Below, in pieces: positions 47,174 to 60,309 of a stretch of 64,000 nucleotides of DNA. How positions within the stretch are numbered: position 1 is the stretch's first letter; every line of letters starts with the position of its first letter. The translations under genes and the position numbers were made by a program. The stretch comes from Leuctra nigra (taxonomy: Eukaryota > Arthropoda > Insecta > Plecoptera > Leuctridae): contig OW203762.1 in NCBI GenBank assembly GCA_934045905.1, positions 17,702,345-17,766,344 of the forward strand, read 5' to 3'. The notes beneath the pieces were generated by a model. It saw only the letters and a program-made list of their open reading frames with translations. It was not told the DNA's origin and made no database searches.

Positions 47174-48625
47174 ATATCACAATTTTTTTTAGTTTATTTA
47201 AACAATTTGTAACACATATCGAAACAACAATGACTAATTCCTTTAAAAAAATAAGCCAGTTCCAATTTGGTTACTAAGAAAAGTTGCGTTTGGTACCAAA
47301 ATATGCTTAAAGTGATATTCTATGAAGAAAAGCGAAAGATTTGTTCCAATCGGTCCAGCCGTTTTCGAGATATGGCATCACTTCCGGTTATCAAAATGGC
47401 GGCTGAAAACACTCCACGTAGAATTTGTTTATAGAAATGTTTTGTATCATTATAAACCTTGTGAATAAGTAGTTATTGTAGTAAGAGGTGATTAAAGTCT
47501 GATTTTTCATTTTTATGACGTCATTTCCGGTTTCAGTAATAGTACATTTCTGTTTAGACTATTGCATTTTTATATATATGACCGTCCGAATAGTTTGACG
47601 CTAGTTTCGTTCCGATCGGTTCAGCCGGTTTCGAGATATGACGTCATTTCCGGTTTCAAAATGGCGACTTCCGGTTGGTTTTATAAAAAGGCACCTCAGA
47701 CGCCAAAAGTGCACATGTGGTAAAAATTTCAGATCGATCGGTTCAGCCGTTTAGGCTGTGGCGGTGATAGCGGTGTTTCCTGATATCTGAATCATCATCA
47801 TCATCATCATCATCTAAAGAAGAAGAAGAAGAAGAAGATGAAAGTGATGTAATTTCACTGTTTTCACGGCCCTCTAGCTCGCAAATGGCATAACCTATTG
47901 TTCCCAAATTTGGTATATGTGGTGGGGTGGGCCATAGCTCGAAATTAAGATATTTCCCAACAATGTGAGATTTTCCAATTTTATGATCCAGTAGACCGAA
48001 AATGCCATGTTGTTGCTTACAGTAAAAGTGTTTGGTCTGCTCCTCGGTTTATTAGGCATTTACGGTATGTTGAGTGACTGTGAGTGTACAGTACGACTTG
48101 GCTGGGTGGAGCGACCGCTCCACTAGATACACAGGACGCACCGTTTCACCGATCAATCTGAAATTTTGCACACATGTAAAGACAACCTTCTCTATTTGCA
48201 GACCCCAATTTGTTTAAAATCAATTCATTGGTTAAAATTTAAATAAATATCTCCTGATAGGCTGAAAAATGAAAATGGTCTTCGATAAATCTGAGTAAAC
48301 ACATATTTTGCATGATCATTAGGATCAACAATGTTTCTTATTTTACAAATTTTTATCCCAATCAGTTAAAAATTTATGCACTTATTTAAATTGTTTATAA
48401 CTGTCAGAAGTGAAGTACTGCAACATGAATCTGATTTGCTTTCGGTACCAGAGTACTTAGATGCTATTTTCACGTTTCAATGAAAAGCAGATACTTTTAT
48501 ATTGATTGAGTGGATTATATTTCAATTCAATATGGAAGTTGGTATATGTTTTCTGTGCGTTGTGTACGCTTTTCCGGTTCGAGAATTTGCACGTACCCCT
48601 GCTCGCTCATCAACGCGGTACCCTG
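47174..48625 (+). mobile_element. Second Helitron-like copy and associated repeats
   Basis: 48130-48620 follows the same word order as 24.7-25.75 kb (CGCACCGTTTCACCGATC, then ACATGTAAAGACAACC, then TATCTCCTGATAG), with an end AACGC...GAGCATTTTCC in which the terminal CTAG has become CTTG. The preceding part repeats phrases such as CGGTTCAGCCG, TTTCGAGATATG and AAAATGGCG two or three times, and has ATC and GAA trinucleotide runs near 47795-47840. Confidence 0.5.
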
Positions 48626-49436
48626 AGCATTTTCCTTGTACTATAAAATATAATTTGCGAGGATACCATTCAGACTAATAACAATGTGTTATTACATTGT
48701 CAACTTCCAGCACAAAGTAGAAACTAGTATATTGGAAAGAACTGGTCTTTGCTGTTATAACCTCGCTCACAGAGTAGGTATCAACAGCATTGTGTCATCA
48801 ACCGTCCCGACAAGGCTCGGCTCTCTCGCCACCTCTTTCATATTATAAATATTTCCCTTTGAAGTGCACGTAATCAAGTCAACCAAAAAGCAACATGGAA
48901 AATAATGAGAATGGTATTTCAGTTAGTTTTTGTTACCAAAATGCAACTTTGTACAATTAATTCGTCGGCGATTCATTTTACAATAATATTGAAGACTAAT
49001 AATCAATTATGACAGAAATATTATTTGAAACTGTTTTTCTAGTTAAAAAAATAATGTTCTTCTTTATAAATAATGTATAAAGTGTTGTAATTAAATTATT
49101 TGTAAGCAGTGTATCGTTAACAATTTTTTAACAATGTGTGCATCGTAACTAGATCTGCTTGAATCTTATTTAAAACAAATTCTGATAATTACGGCTAGAA
49201 ATGTTGTGAAAACACTAACGCTTAATGAATTATGGATATTTTCTCATCTGGTTTTTGAAGTGTGAAAGAAACATTATCATATTAATGGAGAATTAAAGAC
49301 GTTCAATTTTGAAATTAGCTCAAACTTTAATACAACATGATTTTAAGTTTACGTTTATGTTATATGTTATGTTATATGTTGTAATAACATAAGAAAACAT
49401 AATTTCAAAACTTGGAAGTCATAAACACAATACCTA
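48626..49436. other. AT-rich intergenic DNA, nothing recognised
   Basis: No exon, RNA gene or bounded repeat seen. Confidence 0.4.
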
Positions 49437-49591
49437 GGGCCCTATTCTAGAACTATTGAATTCCTAATTATGATGGAATTCGATTTCATGCAATGAAATA
49501 ATTTTATCCCAATCAAAATCCATGAAATCCGTATGGCCGTGACCAGATTCCATCAGAATGGAGTTGGGAAAACGTTCTAGAATAGACCTCC
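49437..49591. mobile_element. MITE with GGGCCCTATTCTAGAAC end
   Basis: GGGCCCTATTCTAGAAC at the left is mirrored by GTTCTAGAATAGACCTCC at the right, with inner GATGGAATTC and GATTCCATC also inverted. It is about 155 bp and non-coding. The end resembles that of the 41.8-kb element (TATTCTATAA). Confidence 0.55.
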
Positions 49592-49593
49592 TG

Positions 49594-49673
49594 GTGGAGG
49601 AGCCGTAGATATGCCGCCCGCAATACACTCACGAGTTGCGGGCTGCTTTCAGGGGGAGACTGGGCTCCTCCAC
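49594..49673. repeat. Nested hairpin repeat, copy 1
   Basis: An outer perfect stem, GTGGAGGAGCC with GGCTCCTCCAC, encloses an inner perfect stem, GCCCGCAA with TTGCGGGC, and a 12-base loop. A related inner hairpin recurs at 50.31 kb, so the structure belongs to a dispersed sequence. It could be a MITE core or a structured RNA relic. Confidence 0.55.
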
Positions 49674-50308
49674 TTCTTACTGAACAAAAACGAAACATAA
49701 ATGTTAGCGTAATATTGGTGCCATGAAGGATTTTTTTTGAAAGGCACCAAATATAAATTGTTAGGATTTTATGTATATTCATATATTACAAAAACAGTCA
49801 TCCGCTATTCTTTCGTGTAGATTCATGACAGTTAAAAAGCTGATTCTATTTTCGTATGTACAGGACCAAAATTAGTAGATTCGGCGCAATGTAAAGGGCT
49901 CAGGTTATAATTCCTCGGAACTTGACTGCAACTTGATGAGCAGACACGGTGAAAGTGAAGGTTGACGGACTCGACGCTAGATGGCGCGCCATGCACGATC
50001 ACTGACGGAATAATGAAGTAGCCGTGTCTTGGCAGCAAATGCAGCGCTCGGCACCACGTGATTGATCACCGTCACGTGACGACCTTTCAATGGAACATTG
50101 ATTTTAAAGATTTACAACCCGACCTTCCGCGTCGACTCTCCGACGTCTTGTCAAGAGTATTGGTATTTACAGCAAACAATGGGGAAGTTTATGATGAAAA
50201 GTGACGCTTTGTTGCAGCCTGTGTGATGCACTTTACACGTAGGGCTTTGAGGAGACCGGCTTTTCAATATCTATACAAACATGTTAGTCAAAGACGAGGA
50301 ATATGTGT
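49674..50308. other. Intergenic DNA, no gene seen
   Basis: A GC-richer patch at 49900-50130 carries no lasting frame. Confidence 0.4.
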
Positions 50309-50360
50309 ATGCAACCCGCAGTGCATTCACGTATTGCGGCATGCGTCCAGGGGCGGCTTT
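50309..50360. repeat. Nested hairpin repeat, copy 2 (diverged)
   Basis: ATGCAACCCGCAGTGCATTC is followed by ACGTATTGCGG and GTCCAGGGGCGG. This matches copy 1 at 49.61-49.65 kb with several changes, and the CCGCA/TTGCGG stem is kept. Confidence 0.45.
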
Positions 50361-50551
50361 GTGTTGATTCTTCATTTATACAGCAACGACATCATTTCAA
50401 ACAATACCCAACTTCCATCTTGATTGCAATATCTGTGATCTATAGCGGTCGTCTCATGCACTCGGAACATTGAAATTACTGAAATCTCAATAATATGTCC
50501 ACAGTAATTTTCAGAACAATCAGAAAAAAAACATTTATGGAATGCAATGCT

Positions 50552-50861
50552 AAAGCCTGAATTACAAGGTTCAAGTTTCCTTGAAGGGGTTGAATTCAAC
50601 CCTTGATTTCAAGGAAGCTTGAAAGAGAATTTAGACGATTTAATGTTTATTGTTGATTGTTGATTGAAGTTGAGGTGAAATCAACAATTCGTTGAAGTAT
50701 TTCAAGACTTGAAGGAAAATAGAACATGTTCTAATTGAAAAGGCTGAATAGATGTCTTGAATTCAAGACTTGGAAATTTCATTTAGACGATCCAAGTCTT
50801 GAATTCAACCCCCTTGAAAAGGTTGAATTCAAGGAAACTTGAATCGTGTAATTCAGCCTTA
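50552..50861. mobile_element. Palindromic MITE, GCCTGAATTACA ends
   Basis: The left end GCCTGAATTACAAGGTTCAA and the right end TTGAATCGTGTAATTCAGCC are inverted. Inside, words such as GTTGAATTCAACC and CAAGTCTTGAATTCAA repeat in both orientations, so each arm is itself partly palindromic. It is about 310 bp with no coding capacity. Confidence 0.65.
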
Positions 50862-51617
50862 ACTCAGGTTGAGAACTTGAAATCAGTGCTCGTTTAGGAA
50901 TAAAGAGAGTCATCATCCGTGAACGAATTTAGAATGGCATGAAAATTATTGTACGAGTATATTCTTGAAATCCCACGGAAGTTAATTGAACGTCGTACAT
51001 GCATTGACATAGAATGATTTCTGTCTGCTTTAGACCTGTTTAAAAAAGTCAAAACTTTTAAATACATACCTATTAAATATAGCAAATAACACCAACAATC
51101 GGTACCAGAGATAACAATGTAAAATCTAAGTCTACATCCTTAAGGATTCTGGCACCTCAACTCATGCCTAATTATTTTTAGCTCCTGTTATTCTTGACGC
51201 TTAATTCTCAGTTCCAAAAACGGTTGTGTTTCTTGAGAGATTTGATACATCAAAATAGAAAATAGAATATGTGCTGAGGTCGCATTACCCAGCCAAATCG
51301 TAAATCATTGCACAACACCTACTAACACTGCGGCAGTATTACAAACGTTTTTCGAAATTTTGGCTTGGCTGTTATTTTGACACGAGATGCTGCAATAGGT
51401 TGCAATTACATCAATATCTTGTGATATTCGCTACTATTATCTACCCCGCATGATTATGCTTGAAGCCATGATGATTGTTCCACGCTAATCATAATACTTG
51501 CACTTAATTAAACATCTAAGAAAATGATTCCATCTTCAAGTCAATTGGTGCAACCGAATAACTGCCAAACCAACGTAATCACGTTCAGTGAAATATCCTC
51601 TACGAGACAGAACAAAC
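50862..51617. other. No gene supported
   Basis: AT-rich DNA. GGCTTGGCTGTTATTTTGAC near 51360 resembles an arm tip of the 46.8-kb MITE family. Confidence 0.35.
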
Positions 51618-51786
51618 CTGTTCCCCCGGCTGTCTGCACCAGTTCTCTCCCGCTCGATCCACCGTTTACTCCTTGATTAAATAACATTTCACAAAGTTCT
51701 TCGTATTTCTGTTCGCAGAGATCAAAGAGAACCATCTTAAAAGCTTCTCGCGATTCGCGAGTGGTGTGAGGGTGGCTCCGCACTCG
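51618..51786 (-). CDS. Candidate internal coding exon, unknown protein
   Basis: On the minus strand a good acceptor (TTGCCTGCCTGCAG) precedes 169 bases that stay open in one frame and end at a possible donor (ACAG/GTTTGT). The 56 codons include HTTRESREAFKMVLFDLCEQ, followed by KYEELCEMLFNQ, which reads as a plausible amphipathic helix pair, and then a Gly-rich stretch. I do not recognise the family and found no partner exon with certainty. It could equally be a chance frame in a GC-richer patch. Confidence 0.3.
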
Positions 51787-52328
51787 CTGCAGGCAGGCAA
51801 CGATATATCGATCTGGGTTGAGAGAGATCGATCTGGGAATATATTCACATTCTCGACATTTTCTTTGCTTTAGCGCCCCTCCTACTGGCGGCTAGGTCCC
51901 GTGCAACAAGCGCCATTGTACTCGTCTCGGCGGGGGAATAACCAAAGCTATCGACAGATTCAAAGAGTTGGGCGAAACGTATTAGATCACTCGGTTGCCA
52001 TGTAGGGTACAAATAATTCGACATTTGTTGAAAATGTTGCACTATGTTTTTTGAATGTATGCTGTTGAGGTAATATGAAAATAATATTTTATGTTCAAGC
52101 GGTGATATTGTCTCTTTTGAGAGCTTTTATATTTTCTCTATTTCTGTCCTCTCACCAGTCATTTACAAATAGAACAAAATTATATGTTTCATAATACTGT
52201 ACACATTATTCAAACTTGATTCTTAAAACTTATGTGTTTTGTAAAAATGTGCATCTGTGGATGTTTGCCACGTAAAATAGTATATTACGACATTTCGGAG
52301 CTTATAAATCAAACGAACTATCAGTAGT
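51787..52328. other. No gene supported
   Basis: The minus-strand frame 51845-52042 has an ATG but no splice pairing with the neighbouring candidate exon. GATCGATCTGGG-like words repeat near 51800-51840. Confidence 0.35.
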
Positions 52329-52394
52329 ATCTCTTATGATACTAAAAATGTTATCTCTTATGATACTAAAAATGTTATCTCTTATGATAATCAG
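52329..52394. repeat. 24-bp tandem repeat, about 2.7 copies
   Basis: The unit ATCTCTTATGATACTAAAAA plus TGTT occurs at 52329 and 52353 and, in part, at 52377. Copies are nearly identical, so the duplication is young. Confidence 0.85.
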
Positions 52395-55300
52395 AGAGTC
52401 AATCGAACTCAAACTAAATGTATTACTTTGACACTGTAAAGAATATCTTCTGATGAAAATGTTATTATCTATATGCAAGATCTTCTTTGAGTTGGTGTTT
52501 TATCTGTGCACCTAAATCAAGAAACAACTAAATCAAGTTTTGCACAGAGCAAATTTTCATAGAAAGTTAATGGTAAACGATGAGCAGGATAAGCCACGTC
52601 CCCCTCCTTCCCTCCGTAAATCCTTACTCTATTTTCATCATCATCCCCCAATCATCATCATTATCATTCCACCGTTCCGCTATTAACCTAGTTGGAGAAC
52701 AGTGCACCATTAAACACCTATAAATATACAGCAAATATCTGTAACAACATCGCGATTTTGAGTGTAATAACTATGTTTATCACACTATTTACTCATTCAC
52801 CGTCAATTAGTACTCCATCTGGAACTGTCTCTGACACGATCTACTTCGAACCAACAATCTCTTTCATCAGAGCTTGTAGGCAAACATTCCCGATCATGTT
52901 TAGCTAATTGCTTTCACCGTCTCCCGATGATGCTGCCACTGACCTGGAGAGTGCTCCAGCTCATCTTCAAACCCAAGCCAGTGAATCTGAGAGCTTGCCG
53001 ACATTTCCACAAGCCGAGCGCATCTTTCGGCTCATAAACGCTAATGAAATATTGCAAATACTAATATCAGAGCATGGAGTTAAGAGAAGCTACATCAAGC
53101 TCTTCCTGTCCCTTCGGTATAATTTTATGTGCGACTGCATTGCAGGGACTGGCTAAAAGTTTAAAGAGGGATAGATACGGTATACCTGCACTCGTATTAT
53201 CGTATATACAATGTGGCTGAAGCAAAGAAAACGCATAGATGAAGATATGACCGCAAGGAGAGAGCTTTCTCGAATATATAGTTGAGAAGAAGTAAAGTTG
53301 GAGAAGGAAATGCATAATAGTGCAGTGGTTTCGTCTGACAAGACTAAAGGAAGAATGACTGTGCATGTACGCTCAAGTCCAGAAGGCAAAGAAGGAGCTG
53401 AACTGATATAAAGATAATAACTGTAGCTGAGAAGCAGTGCTTTGTAAAATGAGTTATCAGAAGTACGAAGATGGGATCACGATATGGTAATAACCTTTGG
53501 CTTGGATAAGATAAGTAGCTACGACATTGGCCAGCACAATTCATTACACAATTTAACAGTTTGGAATAATGTATCTGTATGAGGAATACGTTTTTTTATT
53601 GTCATTCAATTTTCCTGCAGGCTATTCATAGTTGCAAGTTACGTCATCTTATTGTTGCCACCATCTTGATGACACCATTCAGTATAGCTGTGATTCTGTG
53701 CTATTTTTTTGCGATATTTGATAGTTTTAATGGTTATCCGGAAGAATCATAAAAAAGAAATGAAAAAATAACAAAATGACAAACTTGATACCAAATGAGA
53801 ATGAAATATCCACGAAGGAAAGCCTCGTATGTTTGTTGGTAGGTATAAATGAGAAACTTTGAATTATATTCAGAAAAAAACACAACACATAATAAAATGC
53901 CGTCATATTATACAGAATTATATTTTTTTTCTAAATAATTAGTATTCTTTCTTCTCTGCATTGTGTGGCACCTCCACTTGTGCGTGCGGTGCGTGCACGC
54001 ACTGTGGTCTAAGGTATACTCGACGGTCGTCGTGTAATTATGCGACATTCCAAGGCGTGTCGAGTGGAAGGGTGTGGAATGGGATGGCATTCTTCCCTGC
54101 TAGTGTCGAGGAGGGGTAGGGGGAGGGTTCTGGAATTCGGGAGCAAGATGAGGGCACATGTGGAGCAGATAATTTCAATTAACGTAAACTGCGATTTTGC
54201 CGCATGAAAGTGGCATTGCATGTGTAAGGTGTGAATGAAAGTTTGTTGTTGGGCGTCTTGGGTTTCTTCGTCCTTCTCTTGATTAAATGTTTTGTTTTAA
54301 CATGAGAGCTAAGGCTAAAAGTTATGAAATTCAAAATGGCGCTGGGTTTTTAGATCATGATGTTCAATATTCATGATATGCGAGTAAAACAAAATGTATT
54401 CTGGGAAGAGAAGAGTTGAACGAAGTTCATTTGAAATCACTCGAAAGATTTATATTCAGAGATAATATTTTCTTTTGCATCTTATAAGTAGCTGTACACA
54501 TATTTTATCAAGTATTTTACTAAAATGTTTGTTGTTGGTGGAGTTAAAAGTGGTAAAACATAACTTGGCCCTGTCTAAAGTTGATAGTTTTATTATGGAA
54601 TTTTACTGTGACTTCTTGGCCAAAATAGTGACAATAAACACTGGTTGACAGTGCGAATGATGTCGTAAAACTACCACCTACCTTCACCTATATTCAACTG
54701 TCTAGCATAACAGATGACTGTCACTGATGTAAAAGCTCAATGATTTTGTAGCACGCAACGAATTCATTGCCTCTCAAACTTGTGTTATGAATTGTTTTAA
54801 CGTTACCTTGTTTTTCTACTGAAATAATTAATTTTATTATTTGGTATTTTATTTTCAACAGACTTTCCTCAGGGTACAGTCAACTCTAAAATAATAAGTA
54901 ATTCAAACTTGATTCGATTACTTACACTAGAAACAACCATATCGTCACTGCTGAATATATTTTATTTCAGAACAGAAAGTTTTAGGTGAACTTAACTGTG
55001 AATTATCTACGTCTACGATGAACTGCTTCACTTGGTTTACAACTCAGAAACCAACTCCGTTCTCCTCATCAAACCCTATCGTAAAATCATTTTGAAGGTT
55101 GAAGATCCATTCTCGACCATTAATAGCACATCTCTTATTTCAGTTTGTTGACGACTTTGTAACTGAGATATGTCTTGACATATTTTCAGATTTACGATAT
55201 AGTATCTATAGTGGGAGTGGAACTATCTATACCAAGTTCCAAACCAAGTAGTAGGTATAAAGAAAGAATTTCCTACGTTGTCCGAATCTCAGAAAGTGTA

Positions 55301-58300
55301 TCTGTTCTGATTGTAAAACCATTTATTTTCCTTGTATTCTCCACTATTTATTGCCAATCCCTTGTTCGAGGTGGTCATGAAGAATACGGCTAAGGTAGGG
55401 TTTGATTCGATTGGGTCTGATATCTTCTGCCCTACCAACCATAAACACCTAACCAACGTGAAACCGGTTTCGACTAAATCGAAAAAGTGTGTACAAATGT
55501 TTTAAATTACTAAATGAGAACATAAGGGAGTCTTAACAAGAGATAGAAAAGTAAATGTTAATTCCTACGATATCAATAACGCAATATATGCTTTATGGTG
55601 GCATTGTGCACGATAACAGAGACAAGATTAAACATTGTCACAACACAATAAGGATAGAACGAGAAACCTGTGGAACATTCCGTCCCACAACACCATACCC
55701 TAGTGTTTGATGTTCTCCTCTGCTATTCTTCAACTCGCTAAGAGATTGGACCAGCGTTTGAGTTAATGGCGATGAGAGCAACGCACGCATCCTTTGGCAG
55801 CGTGAATTACACAAGACGAACACGCGGAGTGTAATGGCTGAGCGTGACTCGGAAAGTTCACTCATCTTCAAGTCCTCAGATCGAATGCCAGAGCCAAGCA
55901 ACTTGTCGACAAGCTTCGCTGCGCGCTCGCCGAGATCGAACAGAGTTTTATGTTGCTCGGCGATCGAGAGGAACACATTAGAAGCAGGGAATGAGTCTAT
56001 TCGCAGGGGTGTACGTATCAAATAGGAGGGATAGAAACAGTTGGTCTTCGTCTTTTAGAAATGTTCAAGAGGCCCGAGGTTCATATTCGTAAAGAAATAG
56101 TTTTATTATGAGAGGAAGCGTTGAGTAATGTGGAAAATAAATCTGTGTTTTTTGATAGATCTTTGGAGTCTCTGTAGCACAATCTTGAAGTCCACGTTTT
56201 GCTTGGGTGCGATATTGTTACCTTTCAGAAAGACTGATTATATAAACCTAGCAGAGAAAAATGTACACCCTTAATTTATTTTCTTTCGTGGCTTCCACAC
56301 ATCATTGTTGATAATGACAAAATTGAGACCAAAACTTTGCTCAGTCAGAACATAAAGTCTAGAATCTTTTCTGTTGTATCTGTATGATTTTCTTTCCAAA
56401 ACGATTCTTCTTCTCTTGTACGGAAGGCTGGAGCAGATGAATGAACGACTCGCGCATATAAATCAATCGGGTGGACATTATAGTCTTTTAATTATTACTC
56501 GGCGTTGAGTCTTAGACATGCGATTGCTCGTGACTGCTTCTTGCGAACCACACTGGATTCCTGTTGGGAATTCGCCCAGTGTGTAGACACATTCGTGTAT
56601 TTCACTTACGCTCATGTTCACTTGTTCTCGTAAATAACACATTGCTGCGGGTATTATCAACTCAAATAAATGTTTAGGTAATGGTGACCCATACTGAACA
56701 AAATCAGATTTGTCCCTAATTGCGTGTTACATAATACTATTAAAAACAATTACAATTGAATTAAATCACTACTCTTATTATCTTTTTTTGTAGGTACCTA
56801 CTAATTAAAATCTTTAAACTGATTCTCTGCAAGGTACATGTTTTACAAATTACAAACCATGGATAAACTAATGCCACGTGTTCTGCATTTGCTTTATAAT
56901 ATAAATAATAGTTATATCAATAATATGTTATGACAAAATAAGTCAGTCCCACCTTCACTGACATTTAAATCGACTCCCAACCCTCATTTCGTCTAGTCTT
57001 CCATCTTTGACAAATAATCTGGAAAAATACTTAATAACAAAATTAAATCACAAGTCATAGAGGGGGTACGTATAGGAAAATTCCCGATTATTAATAGTTA
57101 ATAAACACGTCAGGCGATTGCAAAGTTAGCGATGCGTTTTATCAAAGCATTAAAACATAGTTTCATTGAAATTTACTGTGTAATGAAATGATTCCAGGAT
57201 ATAGTATATTTTGAATTTCCTACAATGAACAAATCTTGCCATTCTTCCTTTAATAAATGCAATGACATTGAATTATGTTGCTTTACAATATAAAAGTTTC
57301 AGTGTATCAAATAAAATCACACCAAATAGATTGAACGGTCTGACAATTTCATTACAATACACGCATATTTGTCTATTAGTATCATGATTTGATGCGACTG
57401 CTGACTACTCCCATTTCTATTTTAATCTATCAGCGTATACCTAGCATCACGTTTTGCAATTACCGTCAGTAAAAAAACAAACTAAAACACTACAGAATTC
57501 ATTAAACGTATTGTTTTCGCTGGCAAATAGCGGTAGAGTGTGGTTAAGGGTTGCAACCCTCCCGACTGCTTAAGGGGTTGATGATGTATGAATGTTTTAA
57601 CTGTCAGCCGCTAGTGGCGCTTCGGTAGCTCGTCACATGTCAGTCACGTGGCTTCTAATTAATATCCTGGCGCCGTTGCGCGTGTTCACAGACAGATAGC
57701 GCCAGGGTTGGGTGACCAGTAAACATTGCTTGATTTATTACACTCAATAACCCTCGCGGCAAAGAAAAAGTGTACACTTGGTATTAAGTAATGAGATCGA
57801 TTTGAATATGAAATTAAGTTACTTCGTTGCTCGTTATTTACAAGTATCTTGGCAACTCATTTTTTCGTTTTGCTTGCTAGTTCTTTTCATTACCTCAAAA
57901 GCATACTTTTAAACTACAGCTTGAACTGAAAGTTTAGAAAATTTATTTGAAGTATCAAACTAGATTTTTTGTTCTTTTTAATATTGCTTTTCACAAGGTT
58001 TCCGTAAAATTTTAATTTATTAATTAGAGATGCATTATAATATTATAGAGAATTAAGACTTAATTTAAAATATAATTATAACAGGCAAAGTGGGAGAACT
58101 GCATGCCACTACGACGACCTTCAGTACACAAGAAAAATAACTGCAACTTAGGAACTGGAAGAGATTGAGCAGTTGGGGATGTGAGTAGGTAATATTAAAT
58201 ACAAATTTATATCGAATTTTCTCTGATAATAATTCATTGTTAGTCGGGATATCAAAATCATTCTTATAACAAATTATGCTCTATAATCTCTTCCTACGTA

Positions 58301-59528
58301 AGACCTTGCTTGGAATTAGAGAGGATTAAATTTTGTCTCAAAATACCAACAATAATGTTTATTTAATAATTTACTAATTAATTATCAACAAATGCTATAT
58401 TTTGTAACAAGTATTATCACAGTCGAGGTATTATATAATTTAAACATTTGTAAGTAATTAATTCAACTAATACAATATGCGAAGAAGGAGAGAAGTATTG
58501 TTTCTGTTTCTAAACAGAATGTTAATATGATTCTATTCTCTCTCAACAATGAAACAATGAAGATTGTTTGCAGAATTTCCCAGTGTCAGGTGTTGGGATC
58601 CACTCTACTAGTTAGCGCCTCCGTCAATCTATAATTCTCTGTTTGTTCGGTTAAAGCTGCTTTGGACGCTGTCAAGCGTGCACAAGACAATTCCTGATGA
58701 ACCTCCCAAACAGCATTAAAACTTAAGTTTGGCATTAAGTCTGAAGCGAAGACATATTATTTCAGAGACTTGGAACTTCACAAATACATCAAGTAATCAT
58801 TTTCAAAACTCTCTTCGGTACTTTACTTCATCGTGTCGAATTTATGATCAACTTAACAGTTTCAAAACAGATTCGTTATTTTCTCACAAGTTTTCTATAA
58901 GCCAATTTCTACTCGTCTTTTATCCACATAAACAATGGTTGGATTATCAAGTTAGCACAATCGACGTTATTTTACCAGACTTCAGATTCTAATGCAATTA
59001 GTTTATGACTTGAATTCAAGCCGCGAGGTTTTAGAACAAAAGAGAAGAACAAAACCGAGATTTTAACATGCTTTTTTAATCCCCGTCTGAGACGAAAGAA
59101 GTCCTTGTTCGTTGTCTGTTTACTTTCAATACGCGGGGGCGACCATTGTTAAGTAAGCTTGATGGGAGGTATAATAATAACATAACATTTAAGGAATTAG
59201 TTGTTGAAGTCCTTGAAGGATTCATTCAAGGAAGATTTTATAAAGGAGGGTGAATGTCAGCTTCTGTGTGTTTGGCCTTGAACATGATTTTTAACGCCCG
59301 ATGACGTATAAAAACAAAGTATACAAATATTGAAAAAAATTAAATTCGATTTTTATCAATATCTGTTACAAATGTATTTGTTTAGGGAATTGAGGTCTTG
59401 ACGCATGTTTGTCAACTGTTAAATCTAAATTAACTGCCACGAATTGGAACCGTTTATGACCATTCATTTAGTCCTACAGATGTTTAATACCTTAAAAAGA
59501 TTTAAAAAAATATGGCACTAAACATCTA
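52395..59528. other. Long stretch without recognised genes
   Basis: About seven kilobases of mixed AT-rich DNA. The plus frame at 52908-53156 and the minus frame at 55638-56021 look balanced in codon use but have no domain, and the second starts with a non-ATG codon. GC-richer patches at 53940-54130 and 57590-57720 have no lasting frame. Confidence 0.4.
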
Positions 59529-59757
59529 AAGGTGGATTCACACGGCCGTTCCAAACTTCGAGTTTGAAACTCAAGTTTGCCGAAGTTCCGAATCACCGTT
59601 CCAAAAACCTTCGTGTGAACTATGAAAAGATTCGAACTGTGAGGATTGAGTTTCAAACTTTCATAGTTCCCACGAAGGTTTTTGGAACGGTGATTTGGAA
59701 CTTCGGCAAACTTGAGTTTCAAACTCTAAGTTTGGAACGGCCGTGTGAATCCACCTT
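59529..59757. mobile_element. Near-perfect 229-bp palindrome (MITE)
   Basis: The arms of about 100 bases, starting AAGGTGGATTCACACGGCCG, differ at only about four places. Each arm contains GAGTTTGAAACTC, itself a palindrome. The same 17 codons can be read from both strands, which shows the symmetry. A transcript would fold into one long hairpin. No target duplication is clear. Confidence 0.85.
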
Positions 59758-60309
59758 AAGACCGGATTCACACAGCTTTTCCCCGGGTTTTTTTAAAGGA
59801 ATACCCCTTATTTCACTGCTTATTAGATACATAAAGTGGGGTAAATAATTTATCAATTCACCCGGGGAATATGCTTTTTTAATCCGGGACCTGGAGGACA
59901 AAAAAAGAACAATAAATCAATCCAATCTATGAAATAACTTTGAGTTAACTGTTCTCAACAGCCTTATTTCATCAACAATATCATTTGTAAAATATATTGA
60001 TAAAAATTGGATTAAAAAGTCTTCAATAATTCTATACTTTGTTTATATTTTACGTCATCATACTCGATTTCCAGTAGTTTTGTAGTTGTGTAACAAAGAA
60101 TTGCAAAGTAAATAATCAATTTGCTTGTCTAGTCTATGCAGTTTTCTCATTTTCCTACATTGTGTAATGTATATGCAAATATTGAAAAGAGGCTAGGAAA
60201 CAAATATAATTACGTAGCCTCCTACTATTGACTGCCGTGAGGTTCTTGTGAATGTGGAGTAAATTGCTGTATCAAAGAACGAGTGTGTACAGAAAAATGA
60301 TAACTTGTA
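59758..60309. other. No gene; partial echo of the palindrome's end
   Basis: ACCGGATTCACACAGC follows directly at 59761 and resembles the palindrome's end (GGTGGATTCACACGGC). It is answered by CCCCGGG...CCCGGGG words at 59780-59875, which may be the outline of a second, decayed element. Confidence 0.45.

Noticed and set aside
52908..53156. An 82-codon plus frame rich in Ser and Pro
   Set aside because: A second frame over the same bases is also open, with no acceptor in phase and no recognisable domain.
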